From: Pomphorhynchus laevis
Taxonomy: Eukaryota; Acanthocephala; Palaeacanthocephala; Echinorhynchida; Pomphorhynchidae
DNA: 64,000 nt
Reading direction: 5' to 3'
NCBI GenBank assembly: GCA_012934845.2
Contig: WNNJ02002155.1
Span: forward strand, 40,830-104,829
In this document: one piece after another, positions 47,838 to 58,084 of the stretch
Position numbering within the stretch: the first letter of the stretch is position 1
Layout: each line of letters starts with the position of its first letter
Notes under the pieces: model-generated
Database searches by the model: none
Told to the model about the DNA's origin: nothing
Seen by the model: only the letters and a program-made list of their open reading frames with translations
Translations under genes and position numbers: made by a program

Positions 47838-48741
47838 TTACAATATCTATAAATAGTCGATGTATAAATCACAATATTTTTGATTATTCGTCATCGTTTG
47901 ACATAAATAACATATGATATTCTTTTAAGCAAACAAATTTAAGACAAAGTAACAATTAAATTGCAAATATTTAATTACCTTCTTAGCGATATTTTTGATT
48001 ATCCTTAAGCAAACAAACTTTAAACAATGAAAAAGAAGTAAAGCTGTGAAAGTTGGCTAAGCGATAAAAATGTCAATTCATCATACAGCTCTAATTTATG
48101 TTGAAGTAAATTAAATTAATTCAATATGTTAATGTTTAAATAAGTTAATTGATCTTGAATTCGTTATTATATCATTCATTAATTAAATATTTCATTAATT
48201 TATGAAATAAAAATTAATTATGTAAATTCATTATTATATCATTTTCTTAATATAATAAATATCTGATTCACATCATATTATTTATATAATAAATTATATT
48301 GAATTATAACGAATATAAAATGCATTATTAGATTCCGACAGTAACCTAGCTAGTACATACATGTCATTTCATTCAGTACATACACTCATTTCATTGTCTA
48401 TTATTTTAAATAAAATGCATCTTAACAGATAAAGGAAATTTCTCTTCAGAAAAACCTGAAGAATATCAGATTAGCTCTCAACAACTAAATAGAATATAAA
48501 AGAATTTTCCTAATCAAGAAGTGCAAGAAGACACAGACAATCCATCACAAAATGAGATTGAATATTTTCTAGGATTGCTTTATATAGAGACTAAATTTAT
48601 TGATAAAAGTCATAATCTTAATGTTTTTTATTAAAACAACAATTGGATTATAGATGAAATGTCTTTCGGGGGAATTACATGATGAATCGCAATTTAAATT
48701 CAAAAAAGTAGCACGAAGAAGGATTGTTTGTTTGAAAAGAG

Positions 48742-48780
48742 TATGATATGGATGGGCATATAATGCCCATCCATATCATA
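48742..48780. repeat. Perfect 18-bp hairpin
   Basis: TATGATATGGATGGGCAT at 48742-48759 is followed by a 3-base loop and its exact complement at 48763-48780. Perfect and in the middle of decayed sequence, so young. Confidence 0.85.
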
Positions 48781-48904
48781 TGCACGGGCATTATATATAT
48801 TAGCAAAAATTAGAACAGAAAAAACCAGCAGGCTCATTATCTCGCTTATTTAAAGCGAGAACTCTTATATATATTAAATTATCGTAAAAAGAACAGAAGA
48901 TTTT

Positions 48905-48945
48905 TGTTAACGTTTCGGTCCCTCTAGGCCTTTTTCAAAATCTAG
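48905..48945 (-). other. Hammerhead-like motif, PLE remnant
   Basis: Minus strand: GGCCTAGAGGGACCGAAACG, preceded by TTTTGAAAAA. A stem (GGYC...GACC) followed by GAAACG is the 3' half of the hammerhead found in Penelope-like terminal repeats. The CTGATGA half is degenerate. A short hairpin CTCGCT...AGCGAG lies close by at 48841-48859. Confidence 0.4.
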
Positions 48946-50756
48946 AATGTAAGTATTTAATATCACCAAGACAGAACATCAGATTTTTATTTCTTTTTCA
49001 AATCTTCGTCGTAAATTTCAATGAATCAGGATTTAATTTACGTACTTATGAAGAATTATGTTATTCACCCAAAGGGTACTAGCATTTGATTAAAGTCTTT
49101 GGTTTAAAAGAACACATGCAACGGTTGATTTTATATAAGGAATAAACCTTTCACTTAAATAAAACATTTATATGAATCTCAGATTTCGTTAGTTTATATT
49201 GGACTGTATAGCGGACTTTAATAATGAAAAAAGTAGACTATAAAAATAACAGAAGTAGACTATAAAAATGAAATGAATAGAGAATAAAATGAAATGGGTT
49301 GTATTAAGAACGCAACGAAGATGAAATACAGCCGATATTATCCGCTAATCTAATTCAGTATTTATTTTAAAATAATAAATTAATTATTTAAGTGAAATAT
49401 TTTATTATTAAATACTACTGAATATCAAAATGACGGTCATTACCTAAGTCAGTGAAAATAGCGATAAGTAGTGTATGGTAAACGTAATGAAGTTATTAAT
49501 TATGAAAATGTAAGCTTTCAAAGCAAGTAAATAAAATTGCATGTAATTTTTAAAAGCTACGAAGATAAATCAATACCGTAAACTAATGAATGATATAGAA
49601 TAAGCAAGAGTATTGATCTGAAAATCAAGTACGCCTATTAAGTCGTTTTCGGGAAAACAATGATATTAGATTATTGATTACAAATCTAATTGACAAGTAT
49701 ATTATCTTATCTAATGATTTTTAATCATAATAAGAATGCTCCCTGACACTGTAATATGCATTTATCTTTATGAATTTTCAATCAGTACATTTTTCATCAT
49801 CGAATATCTATAAGTAAAAATAAATATGGAAATATCAACAAACTTTATATTTGTTTATATTTATAAATATTTGGTGATGACCCATGTACTGATCGAAAAT
49901 TCAAAAATATAAATGAATCTTACTGTATCAGGTAGTAACCCTTATTACGTTTTTGAATGTCAAACGAAGTCACAAATATCTAATAATTATTGATTTCTAT
50001 GCATGACGGAGGATATCTTTTAGAATGTCTGAATGTGATAGCACTTAAGCAAATGCGTCTTGGTCTTACCTTAAGCTTAAAGCTACTCCCTACTCCATAC
50101 TCCAAGGAAACGATAATAATGACATTCTGAGATTGTTCTAAGTTATGAATGTCGTATTAATAAGAACGTTTTGCTGCATTAAGCTTGAACAAAAGGGGAA
50201 TCATCCATAAAATTATATGATATGAGAATTTTAAAGGATTAATTTTAGTAAATATTAGTAATTAAAAAAGTTATATCAATTTTGTAAACATATCTAGCAC
50301 ATATCCTTGGGATTATATTAAAAACATTTAAAATATAATGTTATAAAATTACATTACACAATGGGAAATATTTACACATAAAGTAATTTGCAGTGTAAGT
50401 TCATTAATAAGTTCAGTAATTTACCTCTTAAGTTCATTAATATTAAATTATTTTAAATTAATTATAAGATAATTAATTTATTTTATGAAATATATTAATA
50501 CTTTCTAATCAACTATTGATATATTTCGACTTGTAAAATGCAAAATTTAACTTTTTTAAAGCGAAATTGATTATTTTTTACATTTAGGAAAATGAACATT
50601 ATTAAATGTAAACAATAAATGATACAGGTAAATGTGTAAAAGCCGTGCCAATAATGCTCTTACTTGGATTAATACGGTTCGCATGTAATAGTTCTCATTA
50701 ATTAATAATGTAAGAAACGTAATTTACATATGAATCTCGTGCTATACAGACATCGT

Positions 50757-50891
50757 TTACATTCTAAAAGCTGATGGTGCGCATTGTGGCATTGCGAAAT
50801 TATTGTATCTACCGCAGCAGCCTCTTTGACAGCAGGATTGTTGACAAAATTCAGCTGGTACTATATGCTGTTTAGATCGACCAGATCCCAT
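50757..50891 (-). CDS. Small Cys-rich Met-Gly protein, member 6 (44 aa)
   Basis: The frame is open upstream to 50963, but the start at 50891 is chosen because it gives MGSGRSKQHIVPAEFC, matching member 1 (KQHIVPAEFC identical). The upstream residues look like translated AT-rich leader and contain a TTTTATAG acceptor-like site. The rest reads QQSCCQRGCCGRYNNFAMPQ then CAPSAFRM; six Cys. Gly2, Ser6, Lys7 fit N-myristoylation. Members 1 and 6 are the closest pair although 17 kb apart, so the family has spread by duplication. Confidence 0.75.
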   Translation of the reverse strand: MGSGRSKQHIVPAEFCQQSCCQRGCCGRYNNFAMPQCAPSAFRM

Positions 50892-51437
50892 TGACCTTAT
50901 TCTACTGAATTTAATATCTATAAAATAACAATATTTATACAAAATAAGATAATTACCGAGCAAATATCTACATCACTGCAAGATTCTATTTTAAATCGTG
51001 AATTAAAGATATGTGCATTCGAATTAGGTAATTCATGCCTCATGTTTAATTTAAATATTATATTTAAATTAAATGATTTCTACGGAATCAAAACACGGTG
51101 ACTATAACTGAGCAATTTCTCCTTAAATCAATATCAAATTATATTGAAATAAATCTTCATTTTATGCTGACGTGAAAAATATAATAGAAAGGGGTTAATG
51201 AATTATAGTATAATAAGCAGAAAAATGTGCGTAAATAGATGCAAAATCGGTATATGGAGTATATTGATATATTCCTTCTTCTCTATCTATAACGAATCAT
51301 AAAGTAAATCACGAAGGAAATTTTGTAATTTGAAATTTTGCGCCCAGTACGGAGTAAGATTTTATAGATTATAGCATTTTGGGTTAACGGTTATTTATTG
51401 ATGATGTGAGCTCACAGTGAAAGTTTGGCATGACTAA

Positions 51438-51656
51438 TTAGCAGCATTGAATCGCTGGTTGACATCTCAGCGGAATACAGCGACTGCAACAACAGTTTGA
51501 AGACATGCAGCATGAATTACTACAGACCGGATAAGTGCAACGGCAGCAAGGTGATCCATTACATTTGGGACAGCAGCAGCCGCATTGTCCGCAGTTAGAA
51601 CATTGATTATTGTCATTTTCGTTTCGAGATCGTCTTTTTCCAAGAAAACTACCCAT
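51438..51656 (-). CDS. Small Cys-rich Met-Gly protein, member 7 (72 aa)
   Basis: Starts MGSFLGKRRSRNENDNNQC and continues with a dense array: CSNCGQCGCCCPKC, CCRCTYPVCSNSCC, CCCSRC, ending CQPAIQCC, about 25 Cys in 72 residues. The N-terminus is close to member 5 (MGGLLGKRRR). The Cys spacing resembles metal-binding (metallothionein-like) or heavily disulfide-linked proteins. An acylated intracellular protein would favour metal or thiol chemistry, but that is inference. TTCTTCTAG directly precedes the ATG. Confidence 0.75.
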   Translation of the reverse strand: MGSFLGKRRSRNENDNNQCSNCGQCGCCCPKCNGSPCCRCTYPVCSNSCCMSSNCCCSRCIPLRCQPAIQCC

Positions 51657-52128
51657 CTAGAAGAATTCATTTTCATCGGATTTTCAACATATTACTTTAA
51701 GAGTAATTTCTGCATAAAGTCGAGTAACTACAACTATTTAAAGAATGGCTGCTTATGACTCGTACAACAATTGACTGTCAAAATATTAATATAGTGAAAA
51801 ATCAAATCAGCTAACTGAGTTTACAAAATTTAGTAAAATTATAAAATTACAAAATTATAAAATAAACAAAACATAATAATGCTAAATCAAAATTTAATAA
51901 TTAAATAATAAAATATTATTATTTTATTAAAATTTATTAATAATAAATAATTAAATAATTAAATAACTATAAATAATAAATAATTTAAAAAGATTTCATA
52001 ATTATAAATAATTGTTATAAGATTTTTTATAATTTAAATCAAGTTAAAATAAAAAATTGAAATTTAAAATAAAAGTCATTTTTATGAATTGACTAATAAA
52101 TAACAGACGTTGTATCAGAATAAGAATT

Positions 52129-52231
52129 AGAGGTCATCAGGAGGAACTGCTATGCTATCAGGTTTCGGCCCCTAACTCCTCTACCCAACATAGCAGCGGG
52201 GCCAAATACATGCTAATGATGTATTTCCTCT
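52129..52231 (-). ncRNA. Folded RNA block of PLE1 (copy B)
   Basis: Identical base for base to copy A between AGAGG and CCTCT, so it adds no pairing evidence but shows recent common origin. Confidence 0.65.
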
Positions 52232-52270
52232 GAAATAACTATCTAGTATCTTATTCTAATGCAAAGTATA

Positions 52271-52813
52271 TTATTTATTATCCATCCATAAAAATTTGCC
52301 ACTTAAGAGTTTAAATTTATTCTTTATATTATTGTGTTGATTTATATATTTTACTATTTTCTGCTTGATGTTATTTTTATAGTAACCTAGTTTAAAATAT
52401 GTATCTATTAAATTATTTAAATGATTTTGAAGAAAGCCAATATCATTACATATTGTTGCAATTCTTAAAATTTCATTATTTAATGTATTATATTTTATAT
52501 TATATGGTATGCATGAATGCTCATGTAAAAATATGTTTCTTGTAAATTTAAATATGTCATCTTTACGATATAAATTAAAAGTAGTTATTATTGATGTTAA
52601 TTTAATGTTCATATCTAGATATACACCTTCTTTATCATTAATATTGGTTTTGTTAAGAATAAGGCTTTCTGGATAAATTTGTTCACTAATTGAATAAAAA
52701 TTGTTAGAATTAAATACACATATATCATCAATGCATCGAAACATACATTTCATATCTTTATATAATTTAGATTTATTTTTACATTTATATTTACTTTTAT
52801 TTAAGGTGTTCAC
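52271..52813 (-). pseudogene. PLE1 copy B reverse transcriptase, C-terminal part
   Basis: Open for 180 codons. From about residue 45 (NNFYSISEQIYPESLIL) to the end (KFLWMDNK) the protein is almost the same as that of copy A, with one Gly/Arg-free exact run over most of the thumb. The YIDD-like motif reads RCIDDICVF. The polymerase core further right survives only in pieces. Confidence 0.8.
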
Positions 52814-53457
52814 ACAGTTATGAACAAATTCATATTCTATGCAGCTTTAAAATAAGTCAGCTATAATTGGGCTACTAATTACCACCCATTGTAACACCTT
52901 TTACTTGTCGAAATATAGATGTCCTTACTTTTAAATAATTTTGATTTATCAAAATATTTAAGGATTCTAATAATTCAATTTTATTCATTTATTTATATTT
53001 ACTTGATGGTTTAATTTTTGTTAGATAGGCGTTATAGTTATATCTATAATATCTTTTTATTATCTTTAATTGAAACACGTTATACTTGTCTAAACTTAAG
53101 ATGCTAACAGAAGTTAGCGAATATATATGTATATCTTTTTCCGAATATAAGATAAATTAATTTTTCTAATAAATCTTTAATATCTGCTAAATCTAGATTT
53201 GTATAAAGCGCACTAAAATCGTACTAAAATACTTAATTATAAATGTTTTAACTAATAATGTAAAAGAATATATTTCCATTAGTTATAATCAATCTAATTT
53301 CAAATTGATAAAAAACTTGAAATTATAAAGTAACATTAATCGTGTATTAAGTGGATTTTTAAGATGTTATATTATGCTATATAACGATTATATATACTGT
53401 TCTGCTTGCATGCTGTCTAGAAGATAGACACTTTGGTTGCTAAGCATTTAAATACGT

Positions 53458-53492
53458 AGTTTGATGAAAGGACAAGGCATACACCAAAAACG
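53458..53492 (+). other. Hammerhead-like motif, PLE remnant
   Basis: TTTGATGAAAGGACAAGGCA then TACACCAAAAACG. It has TGATGA, a short stem and AAAACG where GAAACG would be. Isolated; decayed if real. Confidence 0.3.
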
Positions 53493-54426
53493 TTTTAAAC
53501 TATGACATTACGGAAGAACCTACTGAAAAAATATTTTTCAATTACTTCACTGTTTTTAATTCTATAGAATTTCTAATTATAGAAAATAATAACAGAATAA
53601 AATTTATTCGGTCAAATTATCAAATAATTAGAAATTGGAATTTTTAATAATTTTCTAATTAGCTGTAAAATATTAAACAAATATAGTGAAAAATAAACAT
53701 TTTAAAATTAAAGAAACGAAGTTCATGTTACACTCATACAGTAATTGTAATATAAAATAATTAATAAAAAATTAATATAAAATAATAATAAATAATAAAT
53801 AATTAATATAAAATAATTAATCACTCATACAGTAATTGTAATATGAAAAATACAATTGTACTTTGAGATAAATAATAATATAAATAATTATATAAAATAT
53901 GATAAATATATAATACAAATAACTAAGATAATTTACAATTTATTAAAAACAATTATAATATAGGTTTACTCACATCTTGTAATTTAATATACAGTATATT
54001 AAATTAAATTATAACTTATATTACGTATGCATAATTTAATCGCAATTGATACTGCATTATAAAACATTAAACAGATTTTTAATGTTTTTTAAAAATAACT
54101 ACGTAATTTTTAATTTAAACGCAATTGATACTACATTACAATCATTATAATCAAAACATTTTAATGTTCTATGATAATTTTTATCGTATTTTACCTAAAA
54201 TAAAATTTTTGAAAACATTTTATTTTTAAAAACGTTTTAAAAATAAAATTTTATTTTATTTTTGATTTTAAAAACGTTCCCACTGTTCAATTATATTTCA
54301 AATATAGTTTTTACGAAGCAGTAAAATCAAATCTGGTTTAATCAAACAAATCAGGGAAATCATTATTCAATAATTAATTAGATATTATTAAAGGAACGAA
54401 GTAGAAAAATTTTCGTTTATTGAAAA

Positions 54427-54460
54427 GTACAATATTTCGATCCTGATCTCATCATCAGGA
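54427..54460 (-). other. Hammerhead-like motif, PLE remnant
   Basis: Minus strand: CCTGATGATGAGATCAGGAT then CGAAATATTGTAC. CTGATGA (54452-54458), a GATC/GATC stem and GAAA (54435-54438) are all present, with an apparent extra TGA between the first two. Confidence 0.4.
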
Positions 54461-54572
54461 TTAAAATTTTAAATTATAAAATGAAAGGAGATTTTAAAAT
54501 GGAAGGAGATTCTGGATTTTAGTGTGTATTATCAATTATTAATTACTATATAATTTATGAATATTATCGTTG

Positions 54573-55435
54573 ATGCTAACCACTTGATGAACTGGCAGAT
54601 GATAAGGAGAATTACAACAAGTTCTACAGCTGGTTCTGCCGAAACATCAAGTTGGACATCCACGAGGACTCGACCAACCGCAAGAAGCTCTCGAAGTTCC
54701 TGTGGTACAACACGAGCGCTAGCATATATGAGTTGTGCGCCTTGAAGGACTACGTGAGCCGGATGAAGCCTAACCTGAACGACATTTACTACATAACCGA
54801 AGAGAACAGGGATCAGGTGGCGAGCAGTGCGTTTGTGGGGGGCGTTCGTAAACGCGGCTTCGAGGTTATCTAAATGATCGAGCCAATCGACGAATACTGC
54901 GTTCAGCAGCTCAAGGAGTTTAGCTGGATGAAACTCGTGTCCGTGACCAAGAAGGGCTTCGAATTCCTTGAGGACGACGAGGAGAATATATGTCCAAGGG
55001 TGACAATGAGAAATTCGAATCGCTCTACAAACTCACGAAAGATATCTTAGCAAGCAAAGTCAAAAGGTGGTTGTCTCAAATCGCCTCGTATACTCGCGAT
55101 GCTGTGTCGTAACGGTTCAATACGGCTGGTTGGCCAACATGGAATAGATAATGAAGGCACAGGCTTAGCGCGCCACGAACACTACGGGCTACATGGTCAC
55201 GAAGAAAAATCTGGAGATCAACCCCGATCACTCTATTATAAAGTTCCTGCACGCGATGGACAAGGGCGACAGATTCATGAGGGATTTGGATGTTCTGCTG
55301 TTCGAATCGAGTCCGTTGGACTCCGGCTTCAGTCTGGAGCATTCGGAGTGCTACTCGAAACGCATCAATTACATGATCGAGCTCACGCTAGGTATCAATG
55401 ACAATGCTGATGAGTTTCTGGATGGAATGGACTGA
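54573..55435 (+). pseudogene. Hsp90: Hsp90 retropseudogene (middle and C-terminal domains)
   Basis: Reads [80 protein letters not shown] and, after a stop replacing the Tyr of EVIYM at 54871-54873, [16 protein letters not shown]. Further on it continues in other frames and ends EINPDHSIIKFL, VLLFESSPLDSGFSLE, MIELTLGINDNADEFLDGMD. This is the cytosolic Hsp90 (Hsp83/Hsp90AB type) from mid-protein to near the C-terminus, with no introns and the charged linker collapsed. It has at least two frameshifts and one stop, and lacks the N-terminal ATPase domain and MEEVD. The GC-rich codons show what host coding composition may look like. Confidence 0.88.
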
Positions 55436-55631
55436 AAAAGTGATAGTGCAGTGGTTCCAACGGACGAGTAATACTATGTGCATTAATGTTAATCGCGATC
55501 AATCGTCATGAAATTTGAACGTCAAGTTTTTAAGTATTCTTTTATTTTTTCATTTGTTGTTGATTTAAATAATTAACTAAATACATATTTTAAAGTAAAT
55601 TTGAAATGGAATGAGACATTCTGGGGGGAAT

Positions 55632-55782
55632 AATTATTTTTGTATCTAAATGCCATTCCCAGAAAAAAGAAATTGAATATTTCTTCGATATTTCGTTCGC
55701 TAACCGCGGACATTATCAAGAAGTATTTGAAACAATAAAACAAGTTAAGTTACAATGTATGAAAAACAAAATCATTTTGGAC
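55632..55782 (-). repeat. PLE2 terminal repeat, left arm, with hammerhead-like core
   Basis: Minus strand: CTTGATAATGTCCGCGGTTA then GCGAACGAAATATC. The pattern is a decayed CTGATGA, stem GTCCGC/GCGAAC and intact GAAA (55691-55694). Confidence 0.6.
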
Positions 55783-56930
55783 ATTCAAATTTGGTTCGAG
55801 GATCTTTATAGCGACAGCCTCCATAACTAATCGGTGTTTTAAGTTAGGCTCGGAAATCAAAACTGACACATTGTCAAAGTCGATGTCATGACCAGTTTGA
55901 TGAGCATGGTCTGCTAATGCCGACTGCGCTGATGTTGTGAGTGCCTTCTTATGTTCGTTTAATCTAGTTTCTAGAGTACGTCAAGTTTGTCCAATGTATA
56001 TGCTTATACAATCCCTACACCCAACCTTATAGACTACACCCATCTTATTAAAATTAGTGCTTCTTGGTTTGGTGACTAGTGCATCAAGATGATATGTACA
56101 TCGGGTACCATAAAACATTTTTAATGGTAATCCTGACTGGAAAACGAATCTGTTTATTTTATTAAGAATATCCTCACTTAAACTACCCATTGCGGGAATA
56201 TAAAAGCAGTGTTTCAATTTTTGAGGACCAATTAAGTTGGATTGCGCGGAAGTGTGAATGCATTCTTTTGTTTTCTTAATTATTCTATGTAAGATATCTA
56301 CTGGGTAGCCTAGAGATGTAAATATTCTCAAGACTTTGCTTAATTCGGCGTTTAGATAAATTTCTTTGTTACAAATTCGATACGCTCTTAAACAGAAACC
56401 ACGAAACACACCTAGTTTTGTTGATGCTGAATGACTGCTGTCCCAAGGAATATACAAGCTAGTTTCTGTGGCTTTTCTGAATACTTTAGTGACGGAGACA
56501 TTAGTGGTCAAAATTTCGCAATCTAGGAATGGTAAGAACTCGTTAGAAGGCCAGGTAATTGTCACTTCTATTCGAGGGACAGTCTAGCTTATGAATTTTG
56601 GGCAAACCGTACATGTAAGGTACAAGAGGATCGGATGGAAACATTTGGAGATATTCTACACGCGTGATCAATTCTTTTGAAGCGAAGTATTTAAGTAGTG
56701 TTACCAATTCACGTGCCCACGCTTTTGCCGTATTTCTTAAAGAAGGTTCAAATGTGGATGTATCTCCCAAAAAAGAGAAAATATTTTCATTGTAATCAGA
56801 TTTATCCAACAACACTACACAATTCCCCTTATCAGCTTTAGTAACGACTATTTGATCGTTATCATGAAGATCTTTTAAAACGTTCAATTCAGATCTGGAG
56901 ATGTTGTAACGAATCAAAATTTTCTACAAC
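55750..56930 (-). pseudogene. PLE2 polymerase end plus GIY-YIG endonuclease
   Basis: The first frame (56917-56543) has VVTKADKGNCVVLLDKSDYN and YMYGLPKIHK, the fingers of a PLE polymerase; then the catalytic region is absent and reading resumes (56565-55981) with EFLPFLDCEILTTN (the thumb side) and a long linker to GVVYKVGCRDCISIYIGQT, the start of GIY-YIG. The same frame continues as LETRLNEHKKAL, ALADHAHQTGHDIDFDNVSV, RLVMEAVAIKILEPNLNVQN and stops at 55750. So the endonuclease domain is there almost in full, while the polymerase palm is deleted. Confidence 0.82.
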
Positions 56931-57007
56931 CTTTTGACTAAGTAACCCTAGTTCTGTGGTAACCGATATTAAATTACTAAATTTCAGTTAAATACCAATG
57001 TACAAAA

Positions 57008-57156
57008 GATAAAAATGATTTTGTTTTCATACATTGTAACTTAACTTGGTTTATTGTTTCAGATACTTCTTAATAATGTCCGCGATTAGCGAACAAAATA
57101 TCGAAAATATATTCAACTTCTTTTTTCTGGGAATTATATTTAGATATAAAAATAAT
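57008..57156 (+). repeat. PLE2 terminal repeat, right arm (inverted)
   Basis: Matches the left arm in inverted orientation, from GATTTTGTTTT through CATACATTGTAACTTAACTT to AAAAATAATTA. The hammerhead-like core (57069-57096) is more decayed here (TTAATAA, ACAAAAT). Confidence 0.7.
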
Positions 57157-57159
57157 TAA

Positions 57160-58080
57160 ACTAAATTGATATAAAAAAATGTTATTATATTTTGTCAAAT
57201 TATTAATCAAATTATATATTAGTGCATGTCATGTAATATTATATAATACATTACACAATGAAATTTCAATTGCTATGTATTTAATTGCTTTCAATTGAAT
57301 TTATTCAAAATCAAAACCACAACACCATAATTGCGAAAATTTTTATTTGAACATATTTCATTTAGGATAGTAGTTGCAATATAAAAATTTCTGATTCCGC
57401 TCAGAATGCGATATCCGCAAACTACCCGAAGGTAGTTACGATCATCCAGCGATTTGCTAATAATAGCAATCGTGAGTCACCGATAGCAGAATCACAATTC
57501 CTCATCATCACGGGGTGCTGTCGCGCAGATTAAATCAAACGCGATGGGAGAAACATACTATAGAAATGATCGCTATGAGTATGATCTCGACATTTCATCA
57601 ATATACTGTCTGTACCTCTTAAAACGTTATACTAATACCTATTTGTTTCTTTAAATCGCTTATAGATACATAAAAAAACAGAATTGTATTTATTAATTGT
57701 TTTGACGTTACGCTTTTCGGGATAGTTAATTTAATTTATAATATGGATTTTCAATTTTGAATTTTTATTTATTTTAAAATACATTTTATTATGATAGTGA
57801 CACTATTTTTTCTTATTTTACGTTTCCTACATTATAATGTACACTATCAAGTTAAATTATTAATATTTTTAATATTATAATACAATTTGTTAACTCTATA
57901 AACTCACCGTAATTTTTTACAATGCATATAACTTATTTTCAGATTGTTTGTGATATAATTTACACATTATAAAATATATTGTTAATATATTTATTTAGAA
58001 AAATATAGTTTACATATTTAAATTTACAAAATAATTAACTTAAAATAAATTTTATTTAATTAACATCAATTAAAACTATT
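57160..58080. other. AT-rich stretch without a supported gene
   Basis: Nothing recognised. Confidence 0.5.
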
Positions 58081-58084
58081 ATTT

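Larger units (their letters stand above)
51850..53225 (-). mobile_element. PLE1 copy B, inverted relative to copy A
   Basis: Minus-strand copy comprising the AT-rich end, the folded RNA block and the polymerase back to the FSALYTNLDL motif. From about 51855 to 52700 it is almost identical to copy A at 30.2-31.07 kb; upstream of that the similarity drops sharply and there are breaks. The cut is inside the polymerase, so it is 5'-truncated. Confidence 0.85.
53230..54570. other. AT-rich stretch with only motif-level PLE traces
   Basis: No gene supported; holds the two weak hammerhead-like sites at 53458 and 54427. Confidence 0.5.
55632..57156 (-). mobile_element. PLE2: Penelope/Neptune-type element with GIY-YIG
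   Basis: Coding sequence on the minus strand, flanked by inverted copies of about 150 bp (55632-55782 minus, 57008-57156 plus). Inverted or tandem partial terminal copies are characteristic of Penelope-like elements. It differs from PLE1 in sequence and in carrying a downstream GIY-YIG domain. The 5' part of the polymerase is missing; a few breaks. Confidence 0.85.

Noticed and set aside
47669-47917. Val/Gly-rich plus-strand frame
   Set aside because: Antisense of the proline repeats of member 5.
48440-48700. Possible piggyBac transposase fragment (NEIEYFLGLLYIETKF, NLNVF, then MSFGG)
   Set aside because: Only one short block resembles the family (EIxxFLGLLYxxG...); the catalytic region is absent and the downstream frames do not continue the match.
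51467-51676. Alternative 69-codon minus-strand frame
   Set aside because: Overlaps member 7 in another frame and lacks the shared MG-x-x-LGKRR start.
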